Part shown: positions 1-8,477 of the stretch, one piece after another
Layout of the letters: the number at the start of each line of letters is the position of its first letter
Numbering within the stretch: position 1 is the first letter of the stretch
Virus record (IMG/VR): IMGVR_UViG_3300032268_001605
Location: 62,001 to 126,000 of that record
Source: a virus
Direction: 5' to 3' (one strand)
Length of the DNA stretch: 64,000 bases
Made by a program: the position numbers and the translations under genes
The notes under the pieces: generated by a model
Told to the model about the DNA's origin: nothing
What the model saw: only the letters and a program-made list of their open reading frames with translations
The model's database searches: none

Positions 1-2
1 GG

Positions 3-515
3 AATAATACATTTGCTTTCACCTCAAATGGTGTGAGTACAAATCATCATCTTTCAATAGAACTCGATAATGTAGATTTCAAACACTATCCTTATTTGGA
101 TACTTTCAAATTTTTATCACCTTCAAAAAAGACAATCTATAACTATATACCTACAGATGTAGATGATATAATAACTCTTACCACTGCTGATGGTAGAAGT
201 AACAGTGTTGAATATTTGGCACTAGATATTAAAACCAATCTTTACTATCAAAGGTGTGATACTGTTTTTCTTGGTTATCTAAATGGTAGAGTATTCGGTG
301 ATAGTGTTTATTACTCTCAGACTAATGACTGTTATATACACGAATGGGACGCTGTCTATTGTCGTTTTTTAGATGACTATATTTTCATAGATAATAGTCT
401 GAATAGTAGTTCTGGAAAAATTGAAAGATTAAAATGTATTACCGGTAAATCAGAGTTAGATATAGAAACTTTAAAAAAATACAATCTCGCTGACATACCC
501 GAACTTTTCGTTTAG
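3..515 (+). CDS. hypothetical protein, 5' end outside the window
   Basis: The reading frame is open from the left edge of the window, so the gene probably begins further upstream. A GTG at 33 is the first possible start inside the window, but the protein-like sequence before it argues for a partial gene. The visible part is rich in Tyr, Asp and Phe and looks like a compact soluble beta-rich protein. No known motif was recognised. It ends just before a strong hairpin terminator, so it is the last gene of a rightward transcript. Confidence 0.6.
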   Translation, partial: NNTFAFTSNGVSTNHHLSIELDNVDFKHYPYLDTFKFLSPSKKTIYNYIPTDVDDIITLTTADGRSNSVEYLALDIKTNLYYQRCDTVFLGYLNGRVFGDSVYYSQTNDCYIHEWDAVYCRFLDDYIFIDNSLNSSSGKIERLKCITGKSELDIETLKKYNLADIPELFV

Positions 516-516
516 C

Positions 517-549
517 AAAAAGACTCACTTTAAAGTGAGTCTTTTTTAT
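517..549 (+). terminator. Rho-independent terminator
   Basis: A perfect inverted repeat (AAAAAGACTCACTT / AAGTGAGTCTTTTT) ends in a run of T directly after the preceding stop codon. The symmetric A and T tracts could let it work in both directions. Confidence 0.85.
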
Positions 550-612
550 TATCGAAGTATTGTTGAATAATCCGTATTCGTTTTCAGAAATAGTTAAACT
601 CATAATAACTTC

Positions 613-635
613 TTCCATATAATTTATATGGAAGA
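613..635. promoter_or_regulatory. near-perfect palindrome over a start codon
   Basis: The sequence CTTCCATATA..TATATGGAAG is an almost perfect palindrome that contains the ATG of the following nuclease gene. The 16-base core CCATATAATTTATATG (615-630) recurs unchanged at 10244-10259, again on the start codon of a gene. It could be an operator, a TATATA-type promoter element or a translation-control hairpin. The role is not shown by sequence alone. Confidence 0.35.
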
Positions 636-1383
636 AGTGCTAAAAAAACTTAAGATATTTGACGATTCCAATTTCAAGTTCGACCCAATACAACATAAGT
701 ATTATTTAGACGGTGAGCATTTTATTTCAGTTACACAATTTATATCAAAATTTCATCAAAAATTTGATACTGAATTTTGGTCAAAGAAAAAGGCTGATGA
801 TGCCGGTGTATCACAAGACCAAATTTTACTTGAATGGAAACAACTGAATGATAGAGCCAATGAGATTGGTACCGCTACACATAATTGGATAGAAAATTAC
901 TATAATGGTATATATCAACAATTACCCACTGATTTAGATGTAATTGATAGAATTAATAAATTTAATATAGCTTATGCCAAGTGGTTATATAAATTAACGC
1001 CTATCAAATTCGAACAGCGTATTTTCTCAAGAAAATGGAAAATTGCTGGAATGATGGATGCAATATTTGGTTTTAACGATAGTGTTTTTATATTTGATTA
1101 TAAAACAAATAAACAATTTACTCATGACGAACATGATAAAGGCAAATTTGAAAAATTACTATATCCATTCGAAGATTATTATAAAAATCATCTTAATGAG
1201 TATTCAATACAAGTTAGTTTATATAAATTAATTCTAAGAGAAGTTGGTATTGATATAAAAGCATCATACCTACTTTATATCGGCCCAAATGAGGAAGCTA
1301 AAATATACAAAACACATGATTTTTCTGATATTTTAGAAAAATACTTGATACAGGAACAAATAAATAATTTATATATAAAATAA
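628..1383 (+). CDS. PD-(D/E)XK superfamily nuclease
   Basis: Predicted DNA exonuclease/endonuclease of the PD-(D/E)XK (RecB/Cas4-like) superfamily, 251 residues. Visible core: GTATHNWIE near residue 81-89, a metal-binding Asp at about 144 (GMMDAIFG), the D-Y-K triad part at 157-159 followed by TNK, and a helix with Q-V-S-L-Y-K near residue 215. This is the usual order for the fold. An N-terminal FKFDP..H.YYLDG segment is typical of phage members. In phages such proteins process DNA ends or degrade DNA; which one applies here is not known. A free-standing LAGLIDADG gene follows after 10 bases, and a truncated possible relative lies on the other strand at 2327-2449. Confidence 0.8.
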   Translation: MEEVLKKLKIFDDSNFKFDPIQHKYYLDGEHFISVTQFISKFHQKFDTEFWSKKKADDAGVSQDQILLEWKQLNDRANEIGTATHNWIENYYNGIYQQLPTDLDVIDRINKFNIAYAKWLYKLTPIKFEQRIFSRKWKIAGMMDAIFGFNDSVFIFDYKTNKQFTHDEHDKGKFEKLLYPFEDYYKNHLNEYSIQVSLYKLILREVGIDIKASYLLYIGPNEEAKIYKTHDFSDILEKYLIQEQINNLYIK

Positions 1384-1393
1384 AAATATTTGC

Positions 1394-2248
1394 ATGATTT
1401 GGTCTAAAGATGAAATTGACATATTAATAGAAAATTTTCCAAAAAATGGATCCAAATATTGTAGTCAATTGTTGAATAAAAGTAAAAGTTCTATTCAACA
1501 AAAAGCTAATAAATTAGGATTATTTGTTGATAGAGATATTGTTAGGAAAAATATGTCCAAAAATACTATAAATATAGATGACTATAGAAATGTTTCTGAT
1601 AAAAAAATAGCATATATTTTGGGATTGATATGGACTGATGGTACAGTCACTTTTGCTAATAATAAAAGTAAAACACCTGTTATTAAACATACTTGTGTTA
1701 AATATGATTCGGAAATTATAACAAAAATATTCAATGAATTAAATTGGAGACACTTTTATTCCGAAAATAAAAAATCTATTGGCAAAAATACAATGTCTGC
1801 ACATTGGTTGTCTAGTAGAGAATTAGGCAACTTATTGATTGAGAATAACTTTAGAGATAAAAGCAAAGGAACTTTTATCTATGAATTATTTGAAGATGAA
1901 AAATTAATTTCGCACTTTATTAGAGGTATTTTTGATGGTGACGGTTCTTTCTGTATATCAGAAATAAAAAATACAAAATATAAACAGTTTAATATAGCTT
2001 TTTCTTCGACACACGATCAAGATTGGAGCTATTTAATTAACATACTCAATAAATTAAATGTTAAGTTTAAAGATAGAATATGTTTTGATAAATTGGGAAA
2101 ATCTTCACAATTAAACATTTTTAATTCAAAATCAATCCATCACTTTTGTGATTTTATCTATAATGATAGTGAGCATCTAAGATTAGAAAGAAAGTATATA
2201 AAATACCAACAATTTTTAGAATATAAAAGTAAATATAATAGTATTTGA
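1394..2248 (+). CDS. LAGLIDADG homing endonuclease, free-standing
   Basis: Two LAGLIDADG helices are visible: AYILGLIWTDGT at about residues 73-84 and HFIRGIFDGDGSF at about 174-186. The spacing fits a single-chain, two-repeat enzyme of about 280 residues. The acidic residues D82 and D/G-D-G of the second copy are the metal ligands. The N-terminus (WSKDEIDIL...) resembles a SANT/Myb-like helix-turn-helix, which would add DNA binding. The gene is not inside an obvious intron or intein. It starts 10 bases after the nuclease gene, so it is probably a free-standing mobile gene that spreads by cutting alleles lacking it. LAGLIDADG enzymes are less usual in T4-like phages than HNH or GIY-YIG types. 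Confidence 0.85.
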   Translation: MIWSKDEIDILIENFPKNGSKYCSQLLNKSKSSIQQKANKLGLFVDRDIVRKNMSKNTINIDDYRNVSDKKIAYILGLIWTDGTVTFANNKSKTPVIKHTCVKYDSEIITKIFNELNWRHFYSENKKSIGKNTMSAHWLSSRELGNLLIENNFRDKSKGTFIYELFEDEKLISHFIRGIFDGDGSFCISEIKNTKYKQFNIAFSSTHDQDWSYLINILNKLNVKFKDRICFDKLGKSSQLNIFNSKSIHHFCDFIYNDSEHLRLERKYIKYQQFLEYKSKYNSI

Positions 2249-2326
2249 AAAAAGAACAATAATAAGATGAAAATGTTTCATCTAAATTTCCTACTGCTTT
2301 CATACTACCATCTATATTCAGGAATC

Positions 2327-2449
2327 TTAAAATACCCCTATAACGATATGTAAAATAACATCATCATATGTCCATTTCCGTTTTGTAGGATCAAATTTAA
2401 AGAGTGGGTCTTTAAAACATTCTAATTTTGATATAATTTCATCTTTCAT
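2327..2449 (-). pseudogene. truncated relative of PD-(D/E)XK nuclease N-terminus
   Basis: A 40-codon frame on the minus strand has KLECFKDPLFKFDPTKRKW, which resembles KLKIFDDSNFKFDPIQHKY at the N-terminus of the nuclease at 628. After about residue 32 the frame runs into a stop, while another frame continues with protein-like sequence (GILRFLNIDGSMKAVGNLDE) to about 2270. This suggests a decayed, frameshifted gene. Similarity is short, so the relation is tentative. The remnant and the intact gene flank the LAGLIDADG gene. Confidence 0.45.
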
Positions 2450-2479
2450 CCAAATTATATCTTATAACTTTGTTATTGT

Positions 2480-3196
2480 TTAGGTGAAACTATAAGTGAA
2501 TCCTTTTAAGAAGTCTATGGCTTGAGAATACTTATCAACAAGTGTTAAATTACTACTCGTTACCCCAAGTTTTGAGTAATCTGGTAGGTTCACCGATGTC
2601 CAGAAACTAGAGAATGTCGGAGTTATTCTATTAGTAGAGCTGTAGGTGTAACTTTGAACACATTGATAAATTTCTTCCCAATAGACTATGTGTTCGTCCA
2701 TATCATAAAAATTTATTAACTTTGTGTTATCTTCAAACACAGGAATAACTTCAAGTGCAGACCCTTTTATACCGACTTCTGCTACTACTTCAATTGTCAT
2801 TTCAAATAATTTTCTATTATATCTGAAAACTCCGTTTTCAATTTGCTCTTCTCTCAAGTCACCCAAATAATGATTAGTTTGGCTGTCGAACAATCTAAAT
2901 CCGATTAAATAGACAGATTTTGTATCTAAAAGTTTCTGTATGGACTCAGCTGAATTAAAATTAGTGAACTTTCTTATGTCTTTAAATGAAAATTCTTTGA
3001 AATCATTTACTGAAAGAAATGACCTCATAGAAATTTCATATTTTGTTAGCATTATGTCTTCTAAAATTGAATATTTACCACTTGCAATAAGTTCATCAAT
3101 ATAATTATAGTACTCAAATACTTGATCACTACCTTTTTGAGCTAGCTTATTAATTTTGATGTATATTTTATTGAATTCTCTCCTTCTTGGCGTCAT
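2480..3196 (-). CDS. hypothetical protein
   Basis: 238 residues, not recognised. The N-terminal half is helical and charged (MTPRRREFNKIY), and the C-terminal half is mixed with many aromatic residues. It begins 2 bases after the stop of the upstream minus-strand gene (3199-4323), so the two are probably co-transcribed. The upstream gene has a possible capsid-targeting start, which may place this one among structural or virion-associated proteins. That is inference only. Confidence 0.6.
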   Translation of the reverse strand: MTPRRREFNKIYIKINKLAQKGSDQVFEYYNYIDELIASGKYSILEDIMLTKYEISMRSFLSVNDFKEFSFKDIRKFTNFNSAESIQKLLDTKSVYLIGFRLFDSQTNHYLGDLREEQIENGVFRYNRKLFEMTIEVVAEVGIKGSALEVIPVFEDNTKLINFYDMDEHIVYWEEIYQCVQSYTYSSTNRITPTFSSFWTSVNLPDYSKLGVTSSNLTLVDKYSQAIDFLKGFTYSFT

Positions 3197-3198
3197 AA

Positions 3199-4323
3199 TT
3201 ACTCACCCCCTCCACCTGACATTTGTTTGATTATTTCCTCAGCTTTATCTTTATTCTTTTCATCTTGTAGGAATTCAGCAAACTTGGTGACCTTATCTAA
3301 TTTATCAGGATCACTTTTGATTTTACCCAGTGCGTCCTGAGTCTTCTTTACATTCTCACCAGCGTCAGCTTCCGAGAAAGTATATTCTTCGACTTCTTTA
3401 TCATTTACAACTATTCTTTCAAGAGCGCCTGTTTCATATTCTGTTCTTCCCTTAATACTTAGAGGACCACCACCCTTTTTTAATTCTGTTAATTTAATTT
3501 TTTGCCCCTTTTTTGCAGTACCGGATATCTTAGCTGTAATATCTTTTCCCTCTTCAACTACTAAAACTTTACTACCAGATTTTGTTACCGTATAAATACC
3601 CTTTTCACCTTCAACACCCACTAACTCTATTTCTATATCACCCCAGTCTAAGATAATTTTACCTTCTTCTTTGACACCAGCTTTTTCCTTAAGTGTTTTG
3701 TAAAGTTCTTCCATTTCCTCTGGTGTGACATCAACTGATATTCTTTTTTTCAGATCGGCTTGAAAACTATCAAGAAATTTGATAGCAATAGCCTTTTTAG
3801 ATTTCAAATCCTTACCTTTGTTAAGTTCGTTGATATAAACTTGCTTCGAGAATTTATACTTAACATCTTTTTTCGTTAAACCCTTTAGTGGGTCTATTAA
3901 GCCAACAATACCGACAAAATCTATTTGTTTGTTACCTAATATTATCGCCTTCGAAAGTTCAATTACAGCTTTTGATTTGCCCTTACCCAGTGCAGTTTCT
4001 ATATCTTTGCCGATGTTATTTGCCAAATCTATGAGACTTGTACAAAAATTATCCATAATACCAATTACGGCAGTTTCATCTTGAATGTTATTTAATTCCT
4101 TTTGAGATCCATCTATAGCCTGATTGAAATTAGTCATAATTACATTGACTAAAGAATTTGGCTCACTCTCTTTGAACATATCTTTGAAGTCTTTAGCCAA
4201 ATCTTTGAAAGGGGCTGCGAAAAAATTAGCGAGTTTACCTAACGCTCCCTTAATTGCTCTCATTATGAACTCTTCTTTTATTAATTCGCTTTCCCTGAAT
4301 CTACTGAACTTCTCAATTTCCAT
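3199..4323 (-). CDS. hypothetical protein with MEIEKFSRFRES N-terminal motif
   Basis: 374 residues from the ATG at 4323. An upstream ATG at 4386 would extend the frame, but a TATATA-type promoter element (about 4348-4362) lies inside that extension. The 4323 start also gives MEIEKFSRFRESELIKEE, which matches the short aromatic/basic N-terminal signature shared by many proteins here. It is followed by an amphipathic GALGKLANFFAAPFKDLAKDF region. The middle is helical, and the C-terminal third is a beta-rich domain with Lys/Glu/Gly repeats ending in GGGGE. No enzyme motif was recognised. I infer a virion-internal protein. It is the first gene of a leftward pair. Confidence 0.6.
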   Translation of the reverse strand: MEIEKFSRFRESELIKEEFIMRAIKGALGKLANFFAAPFKDLAKDFKDMFKESEPNSLVNVIMTNFNQAIDGSQKELNNIQDETAVIGIMDNFCTSLIDLANNIGKDIETALGKGKSKAVIELSKAIILGNKQIDFVGIVGLIDPLKGLTKKDVKYKFSKQVYINELNKGKDLKSKKAIAIKFLDSFQADLKKRISVDVTPEEMEELYKTLKEKAGVKEEGKIILDWGDIEIELVGVEGEKGIYTVTKSGSKVLVVEEGKDITAKISGTAKKGQKIKLTELKKGGGPLSIKGRTEYETGALERIVVNDKEVEEYTFSEADAGENVKKTQDALGKIKSDPDKLDKVTKFAEFLQDEKNKDKAEEIIKQMSGGGGE

Positions 4324-4347
4324 AGGATAAATTTTTTTTTGTATATA

Positions 4348-4362
4348 GTCTATATATAAAAA
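4348..4362 (-). promoter_or_regulatory. candidate TATATA-type phage promoter
   Basis: Read on the minus strand, the element TTTATATATAGAC lies about 25-40 bases upstream of the ATG at 4323. It resembles the TTTTAATATATA elements in front of many other genes in the window. Confidence 0.4.
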
Positions 4363-4441
4363 ATTCATTTGTATTTTATTATTCAATATTTACTTAAAAC
4401 TTTATTTGCCTATTTTTATAAAATAAAAAAAATATAAGTAC

Positions 4442-4990
4442 ATGAATCTACAAGAATATAATAATTTATCACAAAAGACTTTATCCAATCAGTTTCATTC
4501 GGATGGACAAATAGAAAAAATTTTACATGCCGCACTTGGACTAGCAACTGAAATCGATGAATTGCTGGAAAATTACGAAAGTCAAATAGACCACACAAAC
4601 CTCATAGAGGAAATTGGTGATATTTGTTGGTACCTCTCTATATTCTATAGAGAATATCCTGGTTCAGAAAAAATGATAAAATTAGATTCTGAGACAAAAT
4701 CACCAGAAAAAATAGTTATGGATATGTTAAAATCTATACTTAAAATTCAAGATATAATTAAAAAGAAACTTTTCTATAACAAACCAATACAAGAAAATTC
4801 ATTAATTGAATTAATCATTTCAATTAATTCAGATTTAATTCTCTTTTTAGAAAAATATAATCTAAACATAGAGGATGTTTGGTATAAAAATATAGCAAAA
4901 CTAAAGGCTCGATACGGAGATAAATTCAGTTCGGAAAAGGCGATTAATAGAGACTTAGAAATAGAGAAAAAAATATTGGAAAATGAATAA
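4442..4990 (+). CDS. MazG-like nucleotide pyrophosphohydrolase
   Basis: All-alpha NTP pyrophosphatase fold, 182 residues. The metal-binding pattern ExxE...ExxD is visible as E37-I-D-E40 and E57-I-G-D60, followed by the typical CWYLSIFYRE helix. Family members hydrolyse nucleoside triphosphates to monophosphates, and some phage members act on ppGpp or damaged dNTPs. The substrate is not predictable here. It opens a compact rightward operon: the next gene overlaps it by 8 bases and PRPP synthetase follows, which points to nucleotide metabolism. Confidence 0.7.
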   Translation: MNLQEYNNLSQKTLSNQFHSDGQIEKILHAALGLATEIDELLENYESQIDHTNLIEEIGDICWYLSIFYREYPGSEKMIKLDSETKSPEKIVMDMLKSILKIQDIIKKKLFYNKPIQENSLIELIISINSDLILFLEKYNLNIEDVWYKNIAKLKARYGDKFSSEKAINRDLEIEKKILENE

Positions 4991-5330
4991 TATAAATTTA
5001 GCACTAAAAAATATTGAATCTAGAAACAATAATCTTTCACAAGATTTAAAAGATTTGAAATCAGAACTTCAAGTTTGTTTCGAAAAAAATCTATTACAAG
5101 CCGGTGTTATAAACCCCGGATACTTTTCATATTTTTTACCGATATTGGAAAGTTATAGAACCCTCGGTATAATCACAAAGTACCATCTTTCAGAAGAACA
5201 ATATACAAATGGATATTCTGGTAATATAGTAAAAATACCCGTAGTCGATGTTTTTACTACTATTGATAACTTTACTACAACAAGAATTTTTATTACTTCA
5301 GAATTAATTATTAACTCACAAAATAGATAA
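4983..5330 (+). CDS. hypothetical protein in nucleotide-metabolism operon
   Basis: 115 residues, not recognised. The start overlaps the end of the MazG-like gene, and PRPP synthetase begins 2 bases after its stop, so it is translationally embedded between two nucleotide enzymes. The N-terminal 35 residues are likely coiled coil and the rest is mixed alpha/beta without Cys/His clusters. Confidence 0.6.
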   Translation: MNNINLALKNIESRNNNLSQDLKDLKSELQVCFEKNLLQAGVINPGYFSYFLPILESYRTLGIITKYHLSEEQYTNGYSGNIVKIPVVDVFTTIDNFTTTRIFITSELIINSQNR

Positions 5331-5332
5331 CT

Positions 5333-6301
5333 ATGAAAATATTCGCAGGGACAAATTATCTACACTTAGCACTTGACATTTCCAAAAACTTTGAAGATTT
5401 CACTATTGGAAATTTACAAATAGATAAATTCTCAGATGGAGAAATCCTACCCTGTTTCAAAGAGTCAATACGAGATATTGATGTATTTTTTATCAATAGC
5501 AGTGATTCATCTGACTCCATAATGGAAACACTACTAGTTGTAGATGCTGCCAAAAGAGCAGGTTGTAAATCCTTTACCCTAGTTTCACCCTACTCCGGAT
5601 ATTCTAGACAAGACAAAACAGACCACCTTAGATCATCCATAGGTTCGAAACTCTTAGCCGATATTTTTGAAAAAGCCGGAGTCAATAGATTAATCACAAT
5701 AGATCTACACTCCTCCTCTATTCAAGGTTTTTACAATTTTCCAGTAATACATTTAAACGGAAATGTAGTATCAATTGATTATATAAAATCACTCGATTTA
5801 GTAAATCTTTGTATAGTGGCACCAGACCAAGGTGCTGTAAAAAGAGCTTCAGACTTCTGTAAGGCATTCCCAGAAGCAACATTTGCACTTATTAATAAAA
5901 GAAGAATCAAACCAAATGAAATTCATTCAATGGAATTAGTTGGTGAAGTAAAAGGTAAGAATGTGATAATAGTTGATGATATGGCTGATACCTTAGGAAC
6001 TATGTCAAAAGCCTGCGAACTACTACTAGAAAAGGGCGCACTATCCGTAAGATGTGTTGCTACCCATGGTATATTAAGTGGTAAAGCTTTAGAAAACCTA
6101 CACAACTCAAAAATAGAAGAGGTAATCGTCATTGACACATTACATTCAGTTTATGATAAATCTAAGTTAAATAACCGAATTAAAATAATTAGTTGTGCAA
6201 AGTTAATAGCAAAATCAATATCAGCTCTAGTAGAAAAGAAGTCAATTCATGAGATTAATAGGGTTTATCAAATCGATAGTTTAAATCAATCTAAAATTTA
6301 G
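5333..6301 (+). CDS. prs: ribose-phosphate pyrophosphokinase (PRPP synthetase family)
   Basis: 322 residues, full length for the family. Visible signatures are the flexible-loop segment YSRQDKTD (90-97), the D124-L-H metal site followed by SSSIQGF, the pyrophosphate loop APDQGAVKRA (about 163-172) and the PRPP-binding motif VIIVDDMADTLGTM (211-224). The family transfers pyrophosphate from ATP to ribose 5-phosphate, giving PRPP for nucleotide and NAD synthesis. Some phage homologues, named Adps, instead act on ADP-ribose in the NAD-restoring pathway NARP1. Its partner (Namat) is not seen in this window, so that role is only possible. It closes the MazG-like operon. Confidence 0.92.
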   Translation: MKIFAGTNYLHLALDISKNFEDFTIGNLQIDKFSDGEILPCFKESIRDIDVFFINSSDSSDSIMETLLVVDAAKRAGCKSFTLVSPYSGYSRQDKTDHLRSSIGSKLLADIFEKAGVNRLITIDLHSSSIQGFYNFPVIHLNGNVVSIDYIKSLDLVNLCIVAPDQGAVKRASDFCKAFPEATFALINKRRIKPNEIHSMELVGEVKGKNVIIVDDMADTLGTMSKACELLLEKGALSVRCVATHGILSGKALENLHNSKIEEVIVIDTLHSVYDKSKLNNRIKIISCAKLIAKSISALVEKKSIHEINRVYQIDSLNQSKI

Positions 6302-6480
6302 ATTGATTCCTCAATCAAATTTACCAAATTCACCCCTTTTGAATCTAACTCTATTTCTTTTTGAATATAGATTCTCAATCTTTTAGACATGTCATATCCG
6401 TTTTTATCACAGATTTGTTTCCATTCTTTCAATAATTGTTCTTCTATTTTGAATTCTACTTTTTTATTTTTATTTATCAT
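6298..6480 (-). CDS. small ribbon-helix-helix-like DNA-binding protein
   Basis: 60 residues. A KVEFKIEEQLLKEWKQICD strand-helix followed by MSKRLRIYIQKEI fits the ribbon-helix-helix (CopG/Arc/MetJ) pattern, so it is probably a dimeric repressor. Its start overlaps the end of the upstream endonuclease gene (6470-7210) by 11 bases, and it could regulate that mobile gene. It converges with prs with a 4-base overlap. Only the fold is proposed. Confidence 0.55.
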   Translation of the reverse strand: MINKNKKVEFKIEEQLLKEWKQICDKNGYDMSKRLRIYIQKEIELDSKGVNLVNLIEESI

Positions 6481-7210
6481 TTTCTGAAATTATTTTTTCT
6501 ATTTCAATATAATTTTTATCAATAATAAATAAAAAGTTATATCCAGCACTTATTGTATATTCTTTTTTTATTATATTTTCCTCGTAATCATCATTGAAAG
6601 TATATTCCGACTTAACCTCACATACTAAATTATATTTGGATAAAAAAAAGTCGGAATGATAAACTCTATTCTTATTACCCATTAAATATCTGATGCTTGG
6701 ACCTTTAGTAAATTCAATCTTATTTCTAATACAATATTGGATAAAATCTAATTCATATGATCCTTGATATTTTATATCAGTATCTCCATACTTATGTGTT
6801 TTATAAGCTGATGATTGAGCCTTCTCAAATATTTCAGGACACTTTGTTGGATGATCGAACCCATACTTATCTATTAGGGTCTTTTTAATTTTAGATTTTA
6901 CTAACTCTGATTGAAAAGTATGTTCGACTCCGAATTTTTCAAGATTTGTTTTTTTATTTTTATCAAATGAGCAAGGGTGACAACAATAATAATTCTGCCT
7001 ATTTATTTGCTTATTGTAGTTGTTATAAATAATATAATTTGTCGAGTCACAGGTATCACACTTAACGTTAATTCTAACCCTGGAATTTTTCGGTAAATGT
7101 TCAACTTTTACTATCACTTTTTCATACAGTTTTCCAATATAACCAAGTGAATGGTATAATTTTATATTTTTTTGATGAAACGATGTTTCTACTGTTTCAG
7201 ATAATATCAT
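6470..7210 (-). CDS. putative homing endonuclease, zinc-binding and Vsr-like
   Basis: 246 residues. The N-terminal part has a Cys-x2-Cys pair (CDTCD) and a CCHPC cluster, which suggests a zinc-binding module. It is followed by two repeats of the KYG..H..Q...V..KIK type (FGVEHTFQS, YGFDHPTKC). These repeats are shared with the 549-residue endonuclease at 11730-13379. The C-terminal part has HSDFFLSKYNLVCEVKSE, a PD-(D/E)XK/Vsr-like D...E-x-K core. Such proteins are typically phage mobile nucleases. A TATATA-type promoter sits upstream at about 7228-7246, and a small RHH gene overlaps its 3' end. Confidence 0.65.
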   Translation of the reverse strand: MILSETVETSFHQKNIKLYHSLGYIGKLYEKVIVKVEHLPKNSRVRINVKCDTCDSTNYIIYNNYNKQINRQNYYCCHPCSFDKNKKTNLEKFGVEHTFQSELVKSKIKKTLIDKYGFDHPTKCPEIFEKAQSSAYKTHKYGDTDIKYQGSYELDFIQYCIRNKIEFTKGPSIRYLMGNKNRVYHSDFFLSKYNLVCEVKSEYTFNDDYEENIIKKEYTISAGYNFLFIIDKNYIEIEKIISENDK

Positions 7211-7227
7211 TATATTTAACTATTTTT

Positions 7228-7246
7228 AATTATATATTAAAAATAG
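7228..7246 (-). promoter_or_regulatory. candidate TTTTAATATATA promoter
   Basis: On the minus strand the sequence reads TTTTTAATATATAATT and ends about 18 bases before the ATG at 7210. It is one of the best matches to the recurring element. Confidence 0.45.
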
Positions 7247-7301
7247 TTTGTCCTCAACAAAAATCTTATATTTTTATATAAAATAAAAACAAAGAATAAA
7301 T

Positions 7302-8477
7302 ATGAACAAACTTGCTTTAAACTTTATATGTAAAAATGAGTCACATGTAGTCGAGAGAATGCTCAATAGCAATAAAAATGTAGTAGATCTTATAGTTTGT
7401 AATGATACTGGATCATCAGATGGTACGCAAGATATTATTAAGAAATGGGGTAAAGATAACGGAATACCTACATATGTTTTTGAAAGACCATTCGACAATT
7501 TTGAAAATTCAAGAAATCATGCGATGGAGAAATTACGTGAAGTAGTCAACGAATTAGGTTGGAATCCTAATGATGTTCATGGATATTGGATAGATTGTGA
7601 TGAGCAATTAGTAATCGAAGATGGATTCGATAAGAAGCAATTTACAAATGACTTATATATGATAAATACCTATATAGGTTCTATGAAATATACAAGAAAC
7701 ACTTTCTTTAAAGTATCAAAACCCTTTAGATGGTTTGGTCCAGTTCACGAGTTCATAATCTGTGAAACCAACAATATCACTTCTGGATTAGCAGAAAGAT
7801 TGCACGTAGATGTCAAAATGGACGGTGGATCCTGGAAAGGCAACATTCCAGATAAGTACAAGAAACACGCAGCAATCCTCGAAGATTATATCGACAACAA
7901 AGATAGAAACTCACGTTGGGTATTCTATACGGCTCAATCCTATCACGATTCGGCTTCTATTCCTGATAACAGAGCTGAGAATGAAGAGAGATTAAGAAGA
8001 GCTCTTAAATACTACAAGGAAAGAATTGGTAGATCTGATGGGTATGAAGAAGAAAGATTCTATTCACAGTTCCGTGTTGGTACAATTAAAAAGGCATTGG
8101 AATTCCCTTGGCCGGAAGTTCATCAAGAATTATTGAAAGCTTATTCAATGGATCCACTTAGAGCAGAACCTATCAAGGCAATTATTGATTACTACTTAAC
8201 GGTAGGTGATTGGCATATGGCTTTTCTTTATACTAAATTCGCAAAAGAAAACTTCCACGGTAAAAATCCTTACCCAACAAGATTGTTGTTTGTTGATGAG
8301 TCGCTTTATGTTTGGAGGTTCTTAGAGGTACATGCTGCATCCTGTTTCTATACCGGAAAAAAAGACGAAGGGAAACTTGCCTACAAAGAACTCCTGGATG
8401 CAATCAAAAAGTATCCTCAATATTTCACACAAGAAGATATTAACAAAATTAATTCTAACGCACAATTCTTTCAATAA
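7302..8477 (+). CDS. family 2-like glycosyltransferase with C-terminal TPR-like region
   Basis: 391 residues. The N-terminal GT-A fold is recognised from LNFICKNESHVVERML, then CNDTGSSDGTQDIIKKW, then the D98-C-D100 (DxD-type) metal site in YWIDCDEQ. A later WFGPVHEF segment is also typical of this family. The C-terminal 180 residues are helical with paired aromatic helices, resembling TPR repeats. It likely transfers a sugar from a nucleotide sugar; the acceptor (phage DNA, virion protein or host surface glycan) is not known. It is followed after 2 bases by the N-terminal remnant of a kinase gene, so it may once have headed an operon with it. Confidence 0.8.
   Translation: MNKLALNFICKNESHVVERMLNSNKNVVDLIVCNDTGSSDGTQDIIKKWGKDNGIPTYVFERPFDNFENSRNHAMEKLREVVNELGWNPNDVHGYWIDCDEQLVIEDGFDKKQFTNDLYMINTYIGSMKYTRNTFFKVSKPFRWFGPVHEFIICETNNITSGLAERLHVDVKMDGGSWKGNIPDKYKKHAAILEDYIDNKDRNSRWVFYTAQSYHDSASIPDNRAENEERLRRALKYYKERIGRSDGYEEERFYSQFRVGTIKKALEFPWPEVHQELLKAYSMDPLRAEPIKAIIDYYLTVGDWHMAFLYTKFAKENFHGKNPYPTRLLFVDESLYVWRFLEVHAASCFYTGKKDEGKLAYKELLDAIKKYPQYFTQEDINKINSNAQFFQ

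Noticed and set aside
5333-6301. Definite NARP1 NAD-restoration pathway
   Set aside because: Only the PRPP synthetase-like half is visible; the second enzyme is not in the window and Adps cannot be told from Prs by eye.
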